The translations under genes and the position numbers were made by a program. From assembly GCF_001761385.1 (NCBI RefSeq), contig NZ_CP017476.1:4081501-4145500 (forward strand): a stretch of DNA of 64,000 nucleotides, given 5' to 3'. The notes under the pieces were generated by a model. That model saw only the letters and a program-made list of their open reading frames with translations. It was not told where the DNA came from and made no database searches. Below, piece after piece: positions 24,653 through 32,367 of this stretch; within the stretch, counting starts at the first letter, position 1, and each line of letters opens with the position of its first letter. The DNA comes from Hydrogenophaga crassostreae. GTDB taxonomy: Bacteria; Pseudomonadota; Gammaproteobacteria; Burkholderiales; Burkholderiaceae_C.

Positions 24653-25636
24653 ATGACCTTGCTTTTGCCCGCGCTCGCGCTCTTGACAGGGCTCGCACTT
24701 CTGGTTTGGAGCGCAGACCAGTTTGTGGATGGGGCGTCCGCCACTGCGACCCATTTTTCGATGCCCCCACTGCTGGTGGGCATGGTCATCGTGGGATTTG
24801 GCACGTCGGCCCCCGAAATGGTGGTGTCGACGCTGGCGGCCTCCCAGGGCAACCCGGCACTCGCGCTGGGCAACGCCTGGGGTTCCAACATCGTGAACAC
24901 CGCCTTCATTCTTGGCGTGACGGCCTTGGTCAGCCCCATTCTTGTGCGCTCGGTCATCTTGAAAAAAGAGCTGCCTGTGCTGATGGCTGTGATGGCTTTG
25001 GCGGGTTATCTCGTGTGGGACAGTGTGATCAGCCGTCTGGACGCATGGATTCTGCTCTCGGTGTTCTTTGCCCTGATGGGGTGGTCGATCTGGGAAGGCA
25101 TGCGGGGGAAAAACGACGCCCTGGGCAAAGAAACCGAGGCCAGTTTAAAAGCCAGCGCAATGCCTTTGCCCAAAGCGCTCACGGCGCTGGGCATTGGCCT
25201 GGCCGTGCTCGTTGGCAGCTCCCAACTGCTGGTTTGGGGCGCGGTAACCATTGCCCAGTCGCTCGGTGTCAGCGATCTGGTGATCGGTCTCACGGTGCTG
25301 GCGATTGGCACATCCCTGCCCGAACTGGCCGCCTGTGTCGCAGCGGCACGCAAGGGAGAGCACGACATCGCGCTGGGCAATGTGCTCGGCTCCAACCTGT
25401 TCAACACCCTGGCCGTGGTCGGCATCGCTGGCGCCATATCGCCAATGGTGCTGGCGCCTGAGGTGGTCACCCGAGACTGGCCGGTCATGGCTGGCCTGAC
25501 CGTGTTGCTGTTTCTCTTCGGCTGGGGGTTTCGCGGCCGCCAGGGGCGCATCAACCGCCTGGAGGCCTGTATTTTGCTGACGGCCTACGTGGGCTACACG
25601 GGCTGGCTACTCGTTTCCACGGCCCAAACCATCTGA
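24653..25636 (+). CDS. Calcium/sodium:proton antiporter, CaCA family (YrbG-like)
   Basis: The 327-residue membrane protein has two inverted repeats carrying the alpha motifs VIVGFGTSAPEMVVSTLAASQGNPALALGNAWGSNIVNTAFILG and LTVLAIGTSLPELAACVAAARKGEHDIALGNVLGSNLFNTLAVVG, the signature of CaCA exchangers. About ten hydrophobic segments are visible. Its 3' end overlaps the convergent SDR gene by 30 bases. Confidence 0.93.
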   Translation: MTLLLPALALLTGLALLVWSADQFVDGASATATHFSMPPLLVGMVIVGFGTSAPEMVVSTLAASQGNPALALGNAWGSNIVNTAFILGVTALVSPILVRSVILKKELPVLMAVMALAGYLVWDSVISRLDAWILLSVFFALMGWSIWEGMRGKNDALGKETEASLKASAMPLPKALTALGIGLAVLVGSSQLLVWGAVTIAQSLGVSDLVIGLTVLAIGTSLPELAACVAAARKGEHDIALGNVLGSNLFNTLAVVGIAGAISPMVLAPEVVTRDWPVMAGLTVLLFLFGWGFRGRQGRINRLEACILLTAYVGYTGWLLVSTAQTI

Positions 25637-26569
25637 CGCCTGGCGCGGATCGCTTTTCAGACCTTCGCGCACCGTGGGATAGCGCAACACAAAACCCAGC
25701 TCGGCCTTCATCCGGCTGTTGCGAAGCCGCCGCGACTCTTTCATGAAGCTCAGCAACATGGCCGGCAGCTGGGCCTCGGCTTCGGCGCTCGAAACCCGGG
25801 GTGGGCGCGCCACACCGTACAGATCCGCAGCGAAATCCACGTAGTCGCCCATCTTCATTTCGGTGTCATCGCACACATTCACATTGCGCTGCGGCTTGCC
25901 GCGCCAAAGGGCCAGAACGCAGGCCCTGGCCAGATCGTCTGCATGAATGTGGTTGGTGAACACGTCATCCGACTCGCGCAACACCGGTGTGCCGCGCTCA
26001 AGCCGCCCGCGGGGCGTGCCACCTTCGCGGTCGGCAGCATAAATACCTGGAATGCGCAGCACGGTGGTTCGCAAACCCGTGACGCGCCCGAGCCCGTGCA
26101 CCGTGGTTTCGGCATCCACCCGCCGACCGGCCCGCGGGCTTTGCGGTTGCACCCGCGTGGTTTCGCTCACCCAGGCGCCCTGCTGGTCGCCATACACGCC
26201 GCTGGTCGAGCCATACACCAGCGCCCGCGGCGCAGCCCGCTGCATGAGGGCATGCGCCAATGCGCGGGTGCGTGGGTCATTCGGTAGCGCTCGACCGGCT
26301 TCGCTCGGCGGTGGTGCCAGGTGCAGCACCCGCGTGGCCAACCCAGCCAGACGCCTGAGGCCGCGTTGATCGTCCAGATTGCCCAGCAGCGGCGTGACAC
26401 CCATTGCGCGAAGACCGGGCGTGCGCTCGGCGCTGGAGGTCAGCGCCAGCAAACGCACGCGTTGCCCGCTGCCCAGCACACGCACGGCCCGCTGCCCCAC
26501 ATCACCACAACCCACTATCAGAACCCGCTCGCGGCGAAAGCGTGCGGGCAAAGCGCCGAGAAAGCTCAT
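25607..26569 (-). CDS. NAD-dependent epimerase/SDR family protein (YeeZ-like)
   Basis: The 320-residue protein has the Rossmann start RVLIVGCGDVGQRAVRVL, then VLHLAPPPSEAG, a YGSTSGVYGDQQGAWVSE block and VLRIPGIYAADREGGTPRGRLERG. These match atypical extended SDRs related to E. coli YeeZ. The catalytic Tyr-x3-Lys is not in its normal form, as is usual for this subgroup. The product is unknown. It is convergent and overlapping with the antiporter gene and divergent from the ferredoxin reductase. Confidence 0.85.
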   Translation of the reverse strand: MSFLGALPARFRRERVLIVGCGDVGQRAVRVLGSGQRVRLLALTSSAERTPGLRAMGVTPLLGNLDDQRGLRRLAGLATRVLHLAPPPSEAGRALPNDPRTRALAHALMQRAAPRALVYGSTSGVYGDQQGAWVSETTRVQPQSPRAGRRVDAETTVHGLGRVTGLRTTVLRIPGIYAADREGGTPRGRLERGTPVLRESDDVFTNHIHADDLARACVLALWRGKPQRNVNVCDDTEMKMGDYVDFAADLYGVARPPRVSSAEAEAQLPAMLLSFMKESRRLRNSRMKAELGFVLRYPTVREGLKSDPRQASDGLGRGNE

Positions 26570-26658
26570 GGAATTTCCAGATTTGCGACAATCTTCGTTT
26601 GTTCTTCGTGGTGGCGCCTGGCCCCAGCCCGATGCACCACCCCACTATCTCAAGCAGT

Positions 26659-27690
26659 ATGACATTCAACATCACCGTCGAGCCCAGCGGGCGCAGCTTC
26701 ACCGCCGAACCCAATGAGCCCATGCTGGTCGCCGGCATCCGCCAGGGCATTGGCTTGCCCTACGGCTGCAAAGACGGGGCATGCGGTTCCTGCAAGTGCA
26801 AGCTGGTGAGTGGCAGCGTGGCCCATGGTCCACACCAGCCCAAAGCGCTCAGCGCTGACGAAGAAGCGGCCGGATACGTCTTGACTTGCTGCGGCGTGGC
26901 GCAAAGCGATGTGGTGATCGAGTCGCGCCAGGTATCCCAGGCTGGAGCGCTCCCGATCAAGAAGATGCCGGTTCGCGTGATTTCGCTGGAACGCGCTTCA
27001 CACGACGTGATCGTGTTGCACCTCCAACTGCCTGCGGCCGACGCCTTCCAGTACCAGGCCGGGCAATACGTGGAATTCCTGCTGCGCGACGGCGACCGCC
27101 GCAGCTACTCCATGGCCACCGCACCCCACAGCCAGACCGAAGCGCCCCAGATGGAGCTGCACCTGCGCCACATGCCGGGCGGCAAATTCACCGACCATGT
27201 TTTCACCAACATGAAGGAGAAAGAGATTCTTCGCATCGAAGGGCCCTACGGCAGCTTCTTTTTGCGCGAAGACAGCGACAAGCCCATCGTGCTGCTGGCA
27301 TCGGGCACCGGCTTTGCGCCCATCAAGGCCATCCTCCAGCACATGGCGTTCAAAGGCATCACCCGGCCGACCACCCTGTATTGGGGCGGCCGCCGGCCCG
27401 CCGACCTCTACCAAAGCGCCTGGATCGAGGCGCAACTCGCCCTCATGCCCCATCTGCGTTACGTGCCCGTGGTCTCCGATGCCTTGCCTGAAGACAACTG
27501 GGCCGGGCGCACCGGCTTTGTTCACCAGGCCGTGCTGCAAGACTTCCCCGATTTGTCGGGCCACCAGGTGTATGCCTGCGGCGCACCCATCGTGGTCGAG
27601 TCGGCGCAGCGCGATTTTGTGAAGCTGGCCGCGCTGCTGCCAGAGAACTACTTCGCAGACTCGTTCACCAGCGCAGCCGACAAACTCTGA
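26659..27690 (+). CDS. 2Fe-2S/FAD oxidoreductase (CDP-6-deoxy-delta-3,4-glucoseen reductase-like)
   Basis: The product has 343 residues. The N-terminal plant-type ferredoxin domain has CKDGACGSCKCKLVSG and the distal Cys in YVLTCCGVAQ. The FAD domain has RSYSMATAPHS, and the NAD domain has LLASGTGFAPIKAILQHM and VYACGAPIVVESAQRDF. This fold transfers electrons from NAD(P)H to an oxygenase or dehydratase partner. In Burkholderiales it is a common conserved singleton annotated as glucoseen reductase, though no deoxysugar genes are near. ATG 26659 fits the ferredoxin start. Confidence 0.9.
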   Translation: MTFNITVEPSGRSFTAEPNEPMLVAGIRQGIGLPYGCKDGACGSCKCKLVSGSVAHGPHQPKALSADEEAAGYVLTCCGVAQSDVVIESRQVSQAGALPIKKMPVRVISLERASHDVIVLHLQLPAADAFQYQAGQYVEFLLRDGDRRSYSMATAPHSQTEAPQMELHLRHMPGGKFTDHVFTNMKEKEILRIEGPYGSFFLREDSDKPIVLLASGTGFAPIKAILQHMAFKGITRPTTLYWGGRRPADLYQSAWIEAQLALMPHLRYVPVVSDALPEDNWAGRTGFVHQAVLQDFPDLSGHQVYACGAPIVVESAQRDFVKLAALLPENYFADSFTSAADKL

Positions 27691-27756
27691 ACCTCTGATC
27701 CGCACGGGCCGGATACCCCGTTCGGATCGTCGACCCTCAAAAAAAACCGACGCCGC

Positions 27757-27774
27757 CCCAGTTGCGAAACTGGG
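27757..27774 (+). other. GNRA-loop hairpin upstream of the lipoprotein cluster
   Basis: CCCAGTT-GCGA-AACTGGG is a perfect 7-bp hairpin with a GCGA tetraloop, 66 bases after the reductase stop. No T run follows. It may mark the 3' end of the reductase mRNA. Confidence 0.35.
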
Positions 27775-27918
27775 TGAGCTCGCGCAGACGCCTGCGCCCA
27801 AACCGGTCACGGATTAGAGATGCCGCCCGGATCTCACGTAACAAAAGGTAAGATGGGGCCAAAACACCAAACCTTCCAACCTTGGCGTGAATTTCTGCGC
27901 TGCTGCAAAGGAGTCGCC

Positions 27919-29874
27919 TTGAACTCAAACATCCGTTCGCGCACCCGTTCGTCCCGGCTGCACCACGCCATCTTGGTCGCCGGCCTGGCCCTCTTGCTCA
28001 GCGCCTGCGGTGGTGGCAACAGCGGCACCGGTCTGGCCAAAGCTGCCGGTTCGTCAACCACCTCTGCGGCCCTCTCGCCCAGCGAGTCGGTCGACCTACA
28101 AGCCCAAGGCGCGGCACTCAACACCCAGGAACTGGACGACGCCCAAACCCAAGCCGAATCGCTGCCAGACAACACGCCGCTGGTCGATGGGCAGACCGCG
28201 CCACTGGCCGCCTACAAGTCGGGCCTGGTCGCCAAAAGCGCAGCCGTTGTTCAGTTGCCGGTCTACCGCTTCTACAACAGCCAGACCGGCACCCACTTCT
28301 ACACCAGCAGCAGCACCGAGCGCAATTCGGTGCAGGCCACCCTGGCTTACATGAGCTACGAGGGCCAGGCCTTTCTCGCCGCAGCCCAGCCTTCGCCGGG
28401 CCTGAAACCCGTCTACCGCTTTTTCAATACCCAGTCGGGCGTGCACTTCTACACCATCAGCGCCGACGAACGCGACCTCATACAGGCCAACCTGCCCCAG
28501 TTCAGCCTGGAGGGCATCGCCTACTACGCCAGCGCGGTGGCCGGCACCAGCCTGAAGCCGCTGTACCGCTTCTTCCTGAGCAATGCCGGCACCCATTTCT
28601 ACACCGCCAGCGCCACCGAGCGCCAAAACGTGCAAGACACCCTGAGCGCCACCCACACCTACGAAGGCGTGGGCTATTACGTGCTCACGGGCGACTGCAC
28701 CTTGCTTAACGGCACCGCCCAACAAGCCACCCCCAACGCCTGCTACCTGGCCAACAACGCCGCCGAGGTGGCCATTACCCTGCCTCCTAGCGCCGACCTC
28801 GCCGTGGGCGACACGCTGAGGGTGTCGGGCCTGGGCGCCGGCGGCTGGCGCATTTCGCAAAACGCTTCACAGACTGTTCAGACCACGCTGCCGGGCGCCC
28901 AGCCCTTTGTGTGGACCCCTCGCGATTCCGACCGCAATTGGCAATCGGTGGCGTCCTCTGCCGATGGCAACAAAATGGTGGCCGCGGCCAATGGTGGCCA
29001 GATCTACACCTCCATCGACGCCGGTCTTACCTGGACCCCTCGCGGTCCCAGCCGCAATTGGCGCTCGGTGGCGTCCTCCTCCGATGGCAACAAGCTGGTT
29101 GCATTGCCTTATGGTGGCCAGATATACACATCCCTCGACGCAGGTCTTACCTGGAGCCCTCGCGATTCCGACCGCACCTGGACCTCGGTGGCGGCCTCTA
29201 CCGATGACAACAAACTGGTGGCCGTGCCTTATGGTGGCCAGATTTACACCTCCGTTGACGCAGGACTTACCTGGACCCCACGCGATTCCGACCGCAACTG
29301 GCAATCGGTGGCGTCTTCTGCCGATGGCAACAAACTGGTGGCCGTCGCTTATGGTGGCCAGATTTACACCTCCATTGACGCAGGTCTTACCTGGACTCCT
29401 CGCGATTCCAACCGCAACTGGCAATCGGTGGCGTCTTCTGCCGATGGCAACAAACTGGTGGCCGTCGCTTATGGTGGCCAGATTTACACCTCCGTTGACG
29501 CAGGTCTTTCCTGGACCTCTCGGGATTCCAACCGCAACTGGCAATCGGTGGCGTCATCTACCGATGGCAACAATTTGGTCACCGTGGCCGTTGGAGGCCA
29601 GATCTACACCTCCAGCGACGCGGGCATCACTTGGACCGCTCGCGAGTCCAGCCGCGCTTGGATCTCGGTAGCATCCTCTGCCGATGGCAAAAAATTGGTC
29701 GCCGGGGTCAATGGCGGCCAGATTTACACCGCCCAAAGCAGCACCCCCCCCGGCACCGCCGGCTACCTGCAAGGCGCCACAGGCAGCTCGATCGAACTCA
29801 AATACCTGGGCAACGGCGTGTTCGAGATGGTCAATTCCAGCGGCACGGTGAGCGTGGGCGCCAACCCGGTCTAG
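27919..29874 (+). CDS. Lipoprotein 1: DUF5648-like repeats plus seven-bladed propeller
   Basis: TTG 27919 is chosen as start because AAAGGAG lies five bases before it and it gives a perfect lipoprotein signal (LLLSAC, Cys30) in a 651-residue product. From about residue 110 there are three 48-residue repeats, each with YRF and a THFYT or VHFYT core as in DUF5648. A middle beta domain follows (AVGDTLRVSGLGAGGWRIS). Then come seven 40-residue BNR/WD-like repeats (28912-29751), each W-T-P-R...SVASSADGNKLVA...GGQIYTS.DAGL. A short beta tail (IELKYLGNGVFEMVNSSGTVSVG) ends the protein. It is likely a surface or periplasmic binding protein. Repeats 4 and 5 are nearly identical in DNA, suggesting recent internal recombination. 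Confidence 0.85.
   Translation: MNSNIRSRTRSSRLHHAILVAGLALLLSACGGGNSGTGLAKAAGSSTTSAALSPSESVDLQAQGAALNTQELDDAQTQAESLPDNTPLVDGQTAPLAAYKSGLVAKSAAVVQLPVYRFYNSQTGTHFYTSSSTERNSVQATLAYMSYEGQAFLAAAQPSPGLKPVYRFFNTQSGVHFYTISADERDLIQANLPQFSLEGIAYYASAVAGTSLKPLYRFFLSNAGTHFYTASATERQNVQDTLSATHTYEGVGYYVLTGDCTLLNGTAQQATPNACYLANNAAEVAITLPPSADLAVGDTLRVSGLGAGGWRISQNASQTVQTTLPGAQPFVWTPRDSDRNWQSVASSADGNKMVAAANGGQIYTSIDAGLTWTPRGPSRNWRSVASSSDGNKLVALPYGGQIYTSLDAGLTWSPRDSDRTWTSVAASTDDNKLVAVPYGGQIYTSVDAGLTWTPRDSDRNWQSVASSADGNKLVAVAYGGQIYTSIDAGLTWTPRDSNRNWQSVASSADGNKLVAVAYGGQIYTSVDAGLSWTSRDSNRNWQSVASSTDGNNLVTVAVGGQIYTSSDAGITWTARESSRAWISVASSADGKKLVAGVNGGQIYTAQSSTPPGTAGYLQGATGSSIELKYLGNGVFEMVNSSGTVSVGANPV
28912..29751 (+). 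repeat. Seven 120-bp coding tandem repeats (propeller blades)
   Basis: Seven consecutive 120-bp units, in frame, each encode one blade. All keep the SVA(S)S-DGN core; units 4 and 5 differ at only a few bases. Confidence 0.9.
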
Positions 29875-29900
29875 GCACCTACTCGCCACCATCCAGCTTG

Positions 29901-29922
29901 GTTTGAACACCCGGCCAACGAT
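29901..29922 (+). repeat. Direct repeat (copy A) flanking lipoprotein 2
   Basis: These 22 bases are identical to 32296-32317, at similar distances after the stop codons of genes 1 and 2. They mark homology between the two 3' flanks left by gene duplication. Confidence 0.75.
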
Positions 29923-29934
29923 CCCCGCGTTGGC
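29914..29934 (+). terminator. Hairpin after lipoprotein 1
   Basis: GCCAACG-ATCCCCG-CGTTGGC forms a perfect 7-bp stem 40 bases after the stop. A second hairpin, CAGCCG-CGAG-CGGCTG, follows at 29946-29961. There is no T run. Confidence 0.35.
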
Positions 29935-30241
29935 TGCTGAGCCCACAGCCGCGAGCGGCTGACCGTCGGCAACGAACCGCCGATGACCTGCCTGCAAGCG
30001 CCACGCCTCAACAAACCCGGCGCCACTCCGACGGGCCACTTCGACGTGGGTTTCCAGCGGGTTTACGCCAGACCCCTACGGCCGAATTCACCGGCGCGAA
30101 CACCGACTGCATCCAAACAAAGACCGCAGCCGACTCCACGCGATTAGTCCTTTTTCGTAACAGCCGTTACTATTAATCAGCACTTCCTGCCCTTTTTTTA
30201 GCATTTGCGTGATTGATTGCGCTGAACAAAAGGAACCCGAC

Positions 30242-32269
30242 ATGCGCACCAGCTCACCCCCCCGCACCCAGCTTTCCCGGCTTCGCCAAGTCACCCTGAG
30301 CGCTACCGTGAGCGCCGCCCTGGCCCTCTTGCTCAGCGCCTGTGGCGGTGGCGGAGTTGGTGACAACAGCGGCACAGACTTGGGCAAAGCCGCCGGTTCA
30401 TCCACCGCTGCTGCGGCGCTCTCGCCCAGCGAAACCACCCAGGTGCAAGCCGAGGGCGCGGCACTTAACACCGAGGAGCTGAACGATGCACTGGCCGAAG
30501 CCAAGTCGCTGTCAGCCGATACCGCTCTGGTCGCAGGGCAGGTGGCCCCCCTGGCCGCCTACCAATCGGGTCAGGTGGCACAGAAGGCCGCAGCCGTGCA
30601 ACTGCCCGTCTACCGCTTCTTCAACACCCGGACCCGCACCCACTTCTACACCAGCAACGTCAGCGAGCGCGACTCGGTGAAGGCCAACCTGGCCTTCATG
30701 AACTATGAGGGCCTTGCCTTTTTCGCGGCATCTGAGCCCTCTCCGGGCTTGAAGCCGGTCTTCCGCCTGCTCAATACCCGCTTCGGAACCCACTTCTACA
30801 CCATCAGCGAGCGCGAGCGCGAGACCATTCAAGAACAACTGCCAGACACGCAACTTGAAGGCGTGGCCTATTACGCAAGCCCCGTCGCAGGCACGGGATT
30901 CAAGCCGCTATACCGCTTTTTCTCGCCCCGCGCTGGTTCCTATTTTGGCTACCACTTCTACTCGGCCAGTGACACCGAACGCCAACATCTACGAGACACC
31001 GCAAGCTCGACCTACATCTATGAGGGCGTGGGCTATTACGTGCTCACGGGCGACTGCGCCCTGGTCAACAGCACCACCCAGCAAGCCACCCCCAACGCCT
31101 GCTTTCTGGCCAACAACGCCGCGGAAGTGAGCGTCACCCTGCCGTTGAGCGCCGACCTCGCGGTGGGCGACACACTGAAGGTGTCGGGCCTGGGCGCCGG
31201 CGGCTGGCGCATCTCGCAAAACGCGAATCAACGGGTTCAGACCACGCTGCCCGGTGCGCTGCCTTTTGTGTGGACCGCTCGCGAGTCCATCCGCACCTGG
31301 GACTCGGTGGCGTCGTCTGCCGATGGCAACAAGCTCGTCGCCGTGAGCGGTACCGCTTCTGGCCAGATCTACACCTCCAGTAATGCAGGTGCCGACTGGA
31401 CCGCTTCTTCCGGGCCCACCGGCAACTGGACCTCGGTGGCGTCGTCTGCCGATGGCAACCAGCTCGTCGCCGTGAGCGGCACCGCTTCTGGCCAGATCTA
31501 CACCTCCAGTGATGCAGGTGCCAACTGGACCGCTTCTTCCGGGCCCACCGGCGCCTGGCGCTCAGTGGCGTCTTCTGCCGATGGCAACAAGCTGATCGCC
31601 GCAGCCTACAACGGCCAGATCTACACCTCCAGTGATGCAGGGCTCACCTGGACCGATCGCGGGCTCGGCGCCCAGTGGTACTCCGTGGCGTCCTCTGCCG
31701 ATGGCAACAAGCTTGTCGCCTTGGTTTGGGGTGGCGAGATCTTCACCTCCAGTAATGCAGGTGTCACCTGGGCCGATCGCGGGAACACCCACAACTGGAG
31801 CTCAGTGGCGTCTTCTGCCGATGGCAACAAGCTCGTCGCCGTGGACATCGGCTACGGTGCTTCCAGTCCTGGCCAGATCCACACCTCCAGTGATGCAGGT
31901 GCCAACTGGACCGCTTCCGGACCCACCGGCTTCTGGAGCTCGGTGGCATCCTCTGCCGATGGAAACAGGCTCGTCGCTGCGGGCTACAACGGCCAGATCT
32001 ACACCTCCAGTGATTCAGGTGCCAACTGGACCGCTCGCGAGAACAACCGCAGCTGGTACTCGGTGGCGTCTTCTGCCGATGGCAACAAGCTCGTCGCCGT
32101 GGCCAATGGTGACCAGATCTACACCGCCCAAACCAGCACCGCCCCCGGCGTGAGCGGCTTCTTGCATGGCGAAGCGGGCAGCGTGATCGAGCTGAGGTAC
32201 CTGGGCAACGGTGTGTTTGAGCTGGTCAATGCCAGCGGCACGGTGGGTGTGGGCCAGCTTCCGCCCTAA
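30242..32269 (+). CDS. Lipoprotein 2: DUF5648-like repeats plus seven-bladed propeller
   Basis: ATG 30242 follows AAAGGAA by six bases. The 675-residue product has a lipobox LLLSAC (Cys34), three DUF5648-like repeats (YRFFNTRTRTHFYTS; FRLLNTRFGTHFYTI; YRFFSPRAGSYFGYHFYSA) and the same middle beta domain as its neighbours. Seven propeller repeats run from residue 344 (31271). Here the blades are more diverged, with SSGPTGNW inserts and variable loops (VSGTASGQIYTS). The tail is IELRYLGNGVFELVNASGTVGVG. The N-terminal 120 residues are nearly identical to lipoprotein 3, whereas the later domains differ, which fits duplication followed by divergence. Confidence 0.85.
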   Translation: MRTSSPPRTQLSRLRQVTLSATVSAALALLLSACGGGGVGDNSGTDLGKAAGSSTAAAALSPSETTQVQAEGAALNTEELNDALAEAKSLSADTALVAGQVAPLAAYQSGQVAQKAAAVQLPVYRFFNTRTRTHFYTSNVSERDSVKANLAFMNYEGLAFFAASEPSPGLKPVFRLLNTRFGTHFYTISERERETIQEQLPDTQLEGVAYYASPVAGTGFKPLYRFFSPRAGSYFGYHFYSASDTERQHLRDTASSTYIYEGVGYYVLTGDCALVNSTTQQATPNACFLANNAAEVSVTLPLSADLAVGDTLKVSGLGAGGWRISQNANQRVQTTLPGALPFVWTARESIRTWDSVASSADGNKLVAVSGTASGQIYTSSNAGADWTASSGPTGNWTSVASSADGNQLVAVSGTASGQIYTSSDAGANWTASSGPTGAWRSVASSADGNKLIAAAYNGQIYTSSDAGLTWTDRGLGAQWYSVASSADGNKLVALVWGGEIFTSSNAGVTWADRGNTHNWSSVASSADGNKLVAVDIGYGASSPGQIHTSSDAGANWTASGPTGFWSSVASSADGNRLVAAGYNGQIYTSSDSGANWTARENNRSWYSVASSADGNKLVAVANGDQIYTAQTSTAPGVSGFLHGEAGSVIELRYLGNGVFELVNASGTVGVGQLPP

Positions 32270-32295
32270 GCACCCACCGGCCCCCACCCAGGCCC

Positions 32296-32317
32296 GTTTG
32301 AACACCCGGCCAACGAT
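32296..32317 (+). repeat. Direct repeat (copy B) flanking lipoprotein 2
   Basis: Identical to 29901-29922. It is followed closely by a shared leader (TGATTGCGCTGAACAAAAGG and onward) that also precedes lipoprotein 2 at 30210-30241. Confidence 0.75.
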
Positions 32318-32367
32318 TTGGTATGTGCGTGATCGTGATTGATTGCGCTGAACAAAAGGAACCCGAC

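Larger units (their letters stand above)
29875..30241. other. Intergenic region between lipoproteins 1 and 2
   Basis: No gene is recognised in these 367 bases. Two hairpins near the start could end the first transcript (29914-29934 and 29946-29961). A GTAAC-AGCC-GTTAC inverted repeat at 30157-30170, next to the AT-rich TATTAAT, lies upstream of the second gene. A 22-base segment at 29901-29922 recurs at 32296-32317 after the second gene. Confidence 0.5.

Noticed and set aside
28912..29751. Tandem repeats as a CRISPR array or minisatellite
   Set aside because: The unit is 120 bp, in frame and encodes propeller blades; there are no constant repeats with unique spacers.
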